Assembly: GCA_010094045.1 (NCBI GenBank)
Contig: ML986611.1
Location: 186,001-250,000, forward strand
Length of the DNA: 64,000 nucleotides
Source of the DNA: Lojkania enalia
Lineage: Eukaryota; Ascomycota; Dothideomycetes; Pleosporales
Direction of reading: 5' to 3'
Of the stretch, positions 56,823 to 64,000 are shown piece by piece. Positions within the stretch are counted from its first letter, which is position 1; every line of letters starts with the position of its first letter. The notes under the pieces were generated by a model. It saw nothing but the letters and a program-made list of their open reading frames with translations, searched no databases and had not been told where the DNA came from. The position numbers and the translations under genes are program-made.

Positions 56823-58432
56823 GCTTGCAAATATTATAATATAAAAAGTATTTGGTGTGTTTATAGATAGATAGGCGGGGGTAAGGGAATACAGCTTTTT
56901 GCTGTACAATAATATAACAACATAGATCCATATTGCAAGCAATATATAGACTAGGATACAATGTAGCATAAAAAGTTCATGTAGCCTTAGAACGTGAGGG
57001 GAAGCGCATCATCGGAAATTAAAGGGGATGATTTCTGAAGGAAACTCATCCTGATACGGATTCTAAGTTTTCTGTGCTATTATTTAAGCAAGTATTGCTT
57101 AGTTCAGCACTTAGTAAAGATACAGTCTAGGAATAATGAGTTAGGTCGTTACCCATCATAAGATTTGAGCTAGTTGGAGTAGACAAGTCAATTTTTCAAT
57201 CTCGTCGAGGATCGTAGATGACTTGAACGATGATGGTGAATATTTATTGCATACTGCGTGAAAAATATGTATAACATCTGTCTTTTTGCCTACTACGCAA
57301 GGTTTTAAGTATAAATAATAATCTCTCCTTCTAAGTCATTCGGCAATATACTAACAAATTCTATTCCAGGTTCTAACCAAAGGCAATCGATTCGTCAATA
57401 ACCTATTTCTGTATGGACCTGATGGCTCGCCGATCTGGAGCCTTTGAATGCTATAACGTTGTGTGATTGGTAGGCTTGTTGAGGTGTATTAAAGGTCCAA
57501 AAGCGCCAGCATCCAATAGCGGCCCCAGAAAATCAGAAATTGTATGACCTACATACATGGACTCGAAAAGCAAATGTACCAGTAGTCTCATGTCTTTACT
57601 ACAAGAAATCAGTGATATGGTCTACAAATTTCTAATCGATATCATGCCTTCGGAACTTGTCATTCAAGGATATGTACTTTATCTCCCCTCACTTTCTACC
57701 CAAAAGTGTGCTCTGTATTATTCTTCACCTCTCACACAGTCTTCAATGAAGTGATACTTGTATACCTTGCAAAAATAACCTTCACTATGATTAATTTGAG
57801 TGTGGATGCACTTGCGAACTTTATCTCGGCGGACGACCGTGTTGAAGAGCGTGCCCGAGCAACTCGTAAACTGAAATCTTCATATCGCCTCTACAGTAGT
57901 TTTCCGCTTCCACGCTTGAAGCATAATGGTTATAATATTCTGAATACTTTCATTGAACACTACTCTAAATTGAAACGTCTTTCACTTTCATCCTTGCACC
58001 TGCAGATATGCAAATTACCAATGCGCATGATGCCGTGGTAGGGTTAATGGAACAAGTCGTAAATCGATTGCGACTTGATAGGCTTTTTACTAACAAGACT
58101 TTGAAGCTTCTAAAGCTTTAGTGTTTAGACTACGGAGACCATAGCAAAATGGCGCATTGCAGGCGAAAAGGGATGCTTGGCGTGCTTGGGACATGGCTTA
58201 ATGACGAATTCAAAAAAAAAAAAATAAGGTACGAGACTATGCAGGATGTGTTGGAAGTAGTTCATTGAAGACATGTTCACGTAGCGGTGATAACTGCTTG
58301 ATAAACAGCACTGTTGAGGGTTTATGAAACGTACATACAGATCGCTAGAAGCTAAATTTAACTTCTAAACGGCTGCGGAATATTCAGAGCATCCAATTCC
58401 AATGCGCAAAATTATGAGGCAAATGAAGCAAT
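56823..58432. other. AT-rich region with gene fragments
   Basis: 1.6 kb. Plus-strand fragments at 57557-57754 (LLQEISDMVYKFLIDIMP, F-box-like) and 57706-58041 (HYSKLKRLSLSSLHLQI) overlap in different frames and may be one broken gene. The rest is AT-rich with no feature. Confidence 0.4.
57557..58041 (+). pseudogene. Possible F-box-like gene fragment
   Basis: An ATG frame with LLQEISDMVYKFLIDIMPSE, similar in shape to fungal F-box-like openings, continues after a one-nucleotide shift near 57710-57750 into FNEVILVYLAKITFTMINLS and HYSKLKRLSLSSLHLQI. Short and frame-shifted, therefore called a fragment. Confidence 0.3.
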
Positions 58433-59554
58433 CTAAACAATTGGGATCCCTAATGCTTCTCTTCTCGACTTTGAGTTCGGATCCAGATATGGCACTTCAC
58501 CGATACTCGAAGCCCTTACACCAACCCGGTTGCCTTCAACAAGGTGAGTATCAGGCGTAGCGGCATGCCAAACACAGCTATTGTTCCAGATCGCACATGC
58601 ATTCTTTGACCACTTCATCCTTGCTATGCAGTCATGATTGCGCGTTATGAGCCTCATGATGTAGTCCCGAATCATCTGATCTTCAAAGCTATACACTCCG
58701 TTAATTTTAGTCACATGGAGACCAACGCCCGCAAAGATCGATTTCCAGCCCGTGATGCGGTTTGTCCGAACAACAGGATGGGATGGTGCGAACTCATCTC
58801 CAGTATTTAGGGGTGAGCCACGAGGAGACATGACCTCGTAGTTGCCTGCAGTAGCCGCGGAGCGAAAGACCGGTTGCGCGCAAGTTGCCGTCAAAGTTTC
58901 CAGATACGCTCGAAAAGAGGGCGAAATGCGATCATAAACCTCATACCCCGAGCACCAGAGTGTGTCGCCACCATGAGGAGGAGATTCCTCCATCTTCAAG
59001 AAACTGAAATCCGATGGCACAGTCTCAAATGTTGAATCGCTATGCCATTCCCGGGATAGGTCTCTCGGCTCATCTGGGGTCCTCCTTGCCATGGTCTTGT
59101 ATATCTTCTTCTGCGCCTCGCTATTGATGACGTATATATTTTCGTCAGTTGTGCCATCTGGTAGACACAAATTGCCGGGGTCACGATATATTGGGTGAAC
59201 GTGCAAGCCGTTCTCCTCCGGCCTGCCGCTGAATTTGCCTACCAAGTCGCAGAAGCGCTTCTGATCAGCGACATTAAGATTGTCCTGATCTCTGAAAAAG
59301 ACAACACCGCGTTCCGAGATTATAATAGCGAGATCACGAATTTGCTGTTCGAAGTTTGGGGCATTGAGGATGTCGGTGACTTTGACGGCTGGATACTCGC
59401 GGCCGATTATGGGTGTAATCTCAAAGTACTCGTATTGATCAAGCGAACCAGAGTATTTGAGGGCCTCTGGACAAGAGGGACAGCTGGTAGGTATACCATG
59501 AAATTTTGCTCCGTTCGTGGTGCCGTTAGATATTGGTTCAGTTGTAGATGGCAT
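58433..59554 (-). CDS. TauD/TfdA-type Fe(II)/2-oxoglutarate dioxygenase
   Basis: Single exon, 373 residues. The iron triad is His171 and Asp173 in WHSDSTFE and His330 in CVWHAATPDTH; Arg347 in GVRAS would bind the 2-oxoglutarate carboxylate. Other family marks are RDLAIIISERGVVFFRDQD at about 72-90, GGDTLWCSGYEVYDRIS at 195-211, and THPVVRTN-like SHPVVRTNRITGWKSIF. Fungal members are usually annotated as sulfonate/taurine or alpha-ketoglutarate-dependent dioxygenases; the substrate is not evident. The frame is intact despite decayed neighbours on both sides, so it is probably under selection. Confidence 0.88.
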   Translation of the reverse strand: MPSTTEPISNGTTNGAKFHGIPTSCPSCPEALKYSGSLDQYEYFEITPIIGREYPAVKVTDILNAPNFEQQIRDLAIIISERGVVFFRDQDNLNVADQKRFCDLVGKFSGRPEENGLHVHPIYRDPGNLCLPDGTTDENIYVINSEAQKKIYKTMARRTPDEPRDLSREWHSDSTFETVPSDFSFLKMEESPPHGGDTLWCSGYEVYDRISPSFRAYLETLTATCAQPVFRSAATAGNYEVMSPRGSPLNTGDEFAPSHPVVRTNRITGWKSIFAGVGLHVTKINGVYSFEDQMIRDYIMRLITRNHDCIARMKWSKNACAIWNNSCVWHAATPDTHLVEGNRVGVRASSIGEVPYLDPNSKSRREALGIPIV

Positions 59555-60399
59555 GGTTTTGATTTATAGTCGCTTTTCTCCGGGAAGTGAAAGACTGATG
59601 GCTCGTATAGAGGTATGACAGTGAGTAGGCTTGATAGTAATTATCTATACATGCTCGGGTAAGCACATCTTAATATATACACAGACAAGTGCGGGGGATC
59701 GGCGTATGAATGAATTCCGATGCTGTTGAAAATTCCCCCAAGATGAAGCATAACGACGGGTAGTCAAGGACTGGAAAATGTAAAAGTAAGACGTATACAA
59801 ATGCCGAATTTGCGCTACAGAGAAGAAAGTTAAACATTTGAAACATGAATGTGGAATTGGTTTAGTTTGGTGCATTACAAGGATGCTGGAGCTTGGATCG
59901 TGCCCCACACCTACGCCCCGCATTCTTCCTGGAGTCTCCACATCTCCAGACTTCCCACTTCTGGCCAATTAGACCGCATCATGTATGTGTGAGAAGCCAA
60001 GCACAATTGCCAAGACGGTAATGATTCTGCATTGGTCGAGTCGCGCATAACTAGTCAACACAGCAACGTGGATGCGGAGATGATTAGTCGTGATTATGAG
60101 CGAGAAGGAGTGCAGGAAACGTTTCAGAAGATGGAGGCTATAATATTGCTTAAATAAGTAATTGGATTTATCAGGAACAAAAAGGCCGACCTTCTTGCTG
60201 CTAAAGCATGAAGGCTTATATAGGTGATGATTCTGGCTGACAGGATTAAAAAGTAAAGGGGTGCAAAACGTTGATTGAATTCAAGGTATGCTCTACAGTG
60301 CGTCAATCTCCTCATCCTCCGCTTTCCCTTGCTCATCATTGCCCGCCACATCCTGGAAAGTCTTAGCTAGATGATGATAAATATAGTCCAGCACACCCT
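59555..60399. other. Intergenic, AT-rich
   Basis: No supported gene. It contains the reverse copy of the 66-bp dispersed repeat at 60175-60240. Confidence 0.45.
60175..60240 (-). repeat. 66-bp dispersed repeat, copy B
   Basis: Reverse-oriented partner of 52428-52493. Flanking sequences of the two copies do not match, so the boundaries are fairly sharp. Confidence 0.8.
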
Positions 60400-61260
60400 T
60401 ATGAAATATAGAAGGCTCCTGATTCTCGGCAAATCATCTGGCTACCCAACTGCAGAATGCAATGCCCGTAAGACATGGTGTTCCGTAAGGTCACCAAGAG
60501 TTCCTCGAGGCCTTCAAAGTACTCTCCCAGCCCAACTTGATATCTGTCTACAAGTAGAGCCTCTTAGCAAGTCTCGTCCAGTATATATGCTCTAAGCCTA
60601 TCATTGTGGACAGTTTAAATCCCAGGGGGGCGGATGCGTATTTCTCGGTCAGTAGTTGATTGCCAACCGCTCTTAAGAGCATATTGAACGTATGCCTAAC
60701 GGCCCATTTTGTGTAGGAGTCTTCTCTCTCCATGAACATGGTTGTATATGCCATCGTCAAAACTTAATATTCTCCTCTCCAAAGAAGTGGACGTGACAGA
60801 TTTCCATCATCACTCCATTCCTGCGCAAGGCGATTGTATGCTCTTCGATACTTTCCTCCCTTGCTACATCATAGGAATTGAATTGATGACGTATTCTTGC
60901 CGGCTCACAGTAGGCGCCAACGGAACATTCATCATCTGGGAATGGAAAGAGAACTCGAAGATCTTTAGGAACGTTTTCTTCGTCTCTGAGCTCATTTCAA
61001 TACAATCTATCCAGCTTCTCTACCTTTCTGTCACTTGGCATCGTAAGTCGGCCAAGTCCTGTCGATTATCTGGATTATAGTTGAGGCTTTCGAGAACTAA
61101 CGAAAGAAGTTGAAGGCTATAATCTTGAAGCAGCTGGCATGTATCTATGTCTATATGGAAGGAAATAAGGTTTTGTAGCTCTCCAGAGGCTTTCAATTGT
61201 CAGCTGTATCGTTGTACATTTCCCATGTCTTCTCATGCGACAAACATCCTACAGATTATC
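60400..61260 (-). pseudogene. Decayed gene of unknown family
   Basis: Minus-strand protein-like stretches follow each other in order with several stops and frame shifts: QLLQDYSLQLLSLVLESLNY, RDEENVPKDLRVLFPFPDDE, EESIEEHTIALRRNGVMMEI, then REDSYTKWAVRHTFNMLLRA (60548-60760) and VGLGEYFEGLEELLVTLRNT. Composition suggests a cytosolic alpha-helical protein. An N-terminal region of the type found in fungal STAND/HET-related proteins is possible, but I cannot confirm it. Confidence 0.45.
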
Positions 61261-62252
61261 ATTCTAAGAATAAAAAGACTTAACGAGTATAAATCTAACT
61301 TGACCGAAACTGGCCAGTTCCAAGGTTCGTAGGGCATTACTATGGTATGTAGGGCTGTTCGACGATCTCGGTATTGCTCTGGAGGCTGCCACCTAGGGGA
61401 TCCCAATCCTCGCCTTTGCTCGCTCTTTTCACACTATTCGTTTAGATCACTACCTAGGCATATAGCTAGGTCAAATTTGGCTGGTAGTGGTCACCTATAA
61501 GAACAGTATTTTGGATCTGCTTTGTTATGGGGATTTTGGCTAGTCTGCCGAGCTGTATCAGATATCGACGTACGATATCACGGTCGATATCACGCCGGAT
61601 ATCACGCCGGATATCAGCTGATATACCCCTTTTTCATGTACATAAATATGGCCCGCTGGCCATCTTCAATCAACCAGTTCAGCTCCTCATCTCCCTCCCT
61701 GAGACAAGATTCGCCTCTCACCACATGCTTCACTAACAAACATATTTTTTATTCGATGTCAGCATGAAGAATCTGTTGCCATGGACCTTTTGGAGTGGAT
61801 GCTTTTCTAAGTAGTAGTACCTACGGAGCCAGTACGCCGCCTTATGGAACTGCTGAGAATTCTCTATCTGATTTAAGTATTCCTCTCACTGACTTTGATT
61901 CAGTTTTGGGTGCTAGGGGCTTGCCTCTCTGCGCTGAGACCTTAAGGTGTGCAAGTTCCTGCGTATCTTCGCAGATTCTAGTTTGGAGGGCTGTTAAAGC
62001 ACCTAGTAGAAACTTCTTGGAGGTTTTATAAGAGTAAATGTCACACTATGGAGAAGTGAGTAGAGAATAGAATTCTGTCCGTGGACCTGTGGATACGTAC
62101 CATGTATACCATATGTAATGTTCTAGGATTGGCCTGAAGAGCTTGTAGTCTCTAATGGTAGGAATAGAGAGACAGTGGTGAGCCTTACAATCTCTATCCA
62201 CGATGCTTTAGATCACGCGTAAATGCTGTTTGCTTCAAAATATTATTAGCTT
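61261..62252. other. AT-rich spacer with GATATC array
   Basis: No supported gene. Contains the 12-bp-period GATATC array at 61561-61615. Confidence 0.45.
61561..61615. repeat. Five GATATC sites, four at exact 12-bp spacing
   Basis: GATATC starts at 61561, 61574, 61586, 61598 and 61610; the unit is close to GATATCACGCCG. Each palindrome offers a GATA core on both strands. Confidence 0.85.
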
Positions 62253-62417
62253 TTGTAAGCAGAAGGGGGTGGAGACCGTATAGGGTGGTATAGATAGATG
62301 TATTGATGGTGTGCTGTGGTGTTCCCTTGACCTCTCGGTCAAGGTACGGCGGGGGAATATATAGTACATGAGACTGCTTAGTCAAGGGCTGCATAGCTGA
62401 TCAGGCACGTGACCTGA
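62253..62417. repeat. 165-bp repeat, copy 2 (promoter-like)
   Basis: Direct repeat of 56658-56822. Outside these limits the sequences diverge; the minus-strand sequence below it does not contain the F-box-like remnant found below copy 1. Confidence 0.85.
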
Positions 62418-62776
62418 TCTTACAGCTTTTATTTCATATGCGACTTTGGAGTTCGACGGCGCAATATTAAAGACTATTCCACACACCTCATGACAAGTTT
62501 CTACAATCATGTTAGTACCTCTAAAACGTGACAGATAAGGACATCGTACATCAAGAATGTGGCCTCTCTCATCGAGTTACACGAACAGGTACAATGACTT
62601 TCTGGTATAGTATCCCTCATAGTGTCAATATGACCTTGTAAAGCATGCGCGAAAACTATCAGTTGCCAGTGAGCCTTTTGCCGATATCCGGCGCTGTTCC
62701 CCTGACTGAGAAATTATATGCAATTACACTTGATTGCAGAGAAACAATATCGGATATACTTCCCCGCCAACGCTAG

Positions 62777-63047
62777 AACTGGTGCGGCGAACCCTTATGT
62801 CTCTCTGTAGAACCTGCGGTGGAAACGAATCTAATGTTGATATGGGAGCATATCGTGAAGGTTCCGTCTCCGCAGGGCCCGTATCCTATGGTGGATTCGC
62901 TGCTTGAAGAGCGTGCTCCGGAGGAATGGAACGACGGGAAGTACGGTGCACATCAATGGCTAGCGTAAGTATTAGATCATCTTCGGCATCTGGAACGTCA
63001 TTCAAATGATAGGTCTAGATCTCGAGATATCCCCAATGGTGGTGCAT
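62777..63047 (+). pseudogene. Possible spliced gene fragment, unknown family
   Basis: A coding-like stretch (CGEPLCLSVEPAVETNLMLI, VPSPQGPYPMVDSLLEERAP) ends at a GTAAGT donor (62965). A 48-nt intron ending GATAG leads to a 35-nt segment (SRSRDIPNGGA) that ends at a second GTAAGT donor (63048). The first ATG in frame is at 62834. What follows the second donor is not recognisable, so it is either the 5' part of a gene with distant exons or a remnant. Confidence 0.3.
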
Positions 63048-63090
63048 GTAAGTTTCCAACAGAATACGGTATACGTCATTAGTAGAGTTG

Positions 63091-63113
63091 TTTTTTTTTT
63101 TTTAAAAAAAAAA
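63091..63113. repeat. T13A10 block
   Basis: Thirteen T followed by ten A, the same arrangement as at 4195-4226. Confidence 0.8.
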
Positions 63114-64000
63114 TAGAATGGGAGCGTTTACAAGGGGAGTGGGAAATATACCCCAGGCTCAGTCAGCGTATTCGTTAGGGTATAATGTTCAGGTTCAACA
63201 CATTCTATTGGAAATTGAAATATCTGGTAAAGACGTCCTAAAGTAATCTAAATATGGCGAAGTCGTCTCTAAAGAAGGGTATCTAAAGTCTAAGAGTAGA
63301 TAAATGGAAGACAAGGTGAAACGCAGAATCGTCGATACAATGGAATGTGAAATTCTAAGGGAGGACTAGGATTGAAAGCACGGCTTCGGCTCCAAAAGTT
63401 ACCTGCAGGTCCAACTCTAATCTGATTCCGGAATATGGTCCAAAAATAAACTGGTGATACAATTATAGTGCCTATATCATTGTGATAGTAAGGCAACAAC
63501 AGAACGCTGAAGCCTTGTACGACCTCGGCGATCCAAACTCGACATGGTCGCGGTTGGGTTATCACAACGGGTGGAAATATGCGTTTAGATCCCCGACTCG
63601 GGTATTCGCTAGCCATAAGGTTCCATTGGTAGCCGGCTGTCGTATTACCAGGAGCTAGATCTGGTCCGGCCCGTCAAGATGGTACACGGCCGGTGAAGCG
63701 AGCCTCAGCGATGCATATCGATACCCTCGCGCGCTTAGGAGCCCTAGTTTGAAGAATTCTTTGCCCACTCATTGCCTTGTCCAAATATTTGCCACTAGAA
63801 GAAGCCGATTCTAAGTCTCGAGTTTGGGATTAGAGACTAACCATATGAGGAGCGTTTCAGATAATTTCGCCATTCCGTGCGTGTTTCTCATCCCTGCGCA
63901 TACGTTTTTCATATTTTCTTTTGCGCCATTCGATAGCTTGCTTCATCTCTTCAAATCTGAGGCTGTTTTGCTTTGAAATGCCGGTCTCGTCGACATGTCT
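63114..64000. other. Right edge, no firm gene
   Basis: A 108-residue minus-strand frame from an ATG at 63616 (MASEYPSRGSKRIFPPVVIT...) is open but unrecognised, and the last 250 bp may belong to a gene beyond the window. Nothing can be called. Confidence 0.35.

Noticed and set aside
26890..59554. Sulfur-metabolism cluster (SconB, PLP desulfurase-like enzyme, TauD-type dioxygenase)
   Set aside because: The genes are 17-30 kb apart with unrelated genes between; SconB is conserved housekeeping and the substrates of the other two are unknown.
48200..64000. Intact transposon
   Set aside because: No transposase, integrase or reverse-transcriptase motif was found; only short repeats and cellular-type gene remnants.

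Overview
The window looks like a contig piece from a filamentous ascomycete (Pezizomycotina). Most multi-exon genes have introns of about 48-180 nt, with GTANGT-type donors and CTAAY-like branch points near the acceptor. The recognisable genes are fungal orthologues (Pfa5-type palmitoyltransferase, Yaf9, SconB/Met30, Atg17, Rio1, a Coq11-like protein) together with families typical of moulds (Zn2Cys6 and bZIP regulators, P450, DUF8021 and cysteine-rich secreted proteins). I could not fix the class; Dothideomycetes or Eurotiomycetes would both fit. One run of 75 Ns marks an assembly gap. No rRNA, tRNA, CRISPR array or intact transposon was recognised.

Layout. 1-6.4 kb: a DHHC-family palmitoyltransferase (+) and a TALE homeobox regulator (-). 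6.4-17.7 kb: a very gene-poor stretch holding one broken F-box-like gene and one small basic PPxY protein. 17.7-34 kb is the conserved housekeeping block: sugar transporter (+), Coq11-like protein (-) paired head to head with Yaf9 (+), P450 (-) paired head to head with a SAM methyltransferase (+), the SconB F-box/WD40 protein (-), Atg17 (+) and Rio1 kinase (-). 35-48 kb holds accessory-type genes: Zn2Cys6 regulator, a membrane protein of unknown function, DJ-1/PfpI protein, serine beta-lactamase/transesterase-like enzyme, bZIP regulator, a four-exon cysteine-rich secreted protein, a conserved unknown, and a PLP enzyme of the cysteine-desulfurase type. 48-64 kb is AT-rich and decayed: one DUF8021 secreted protein, one small protein with six Cys-Pro-Val motifs and one Fe(II)/2-oxoglutarate dioxygenase sit among broken genes and two pairs of dispersed repeats.

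How the genes relate. Two divergent promoters, Coq11-like/Yaf9 (313 bp) and P450/methyltransferase (647 bp), suggest shared control; the second pair could be a minimal metabolic unit. Several spliced models were assembled by hand, and each one listed restores a single frame whose length is a multiple of three. Two of them need GC-AG introns. The right-hand compartment shows C-to-T-type stop codons in an otherwise open frame, as expected from repeat-induced point mutation or ordinary decay. The most unusual object is the six-CPV, histidine-rich internal-repeat protein at 54.7 kb, which resembles a concatemer of heme-regulatory (CP) motifs.
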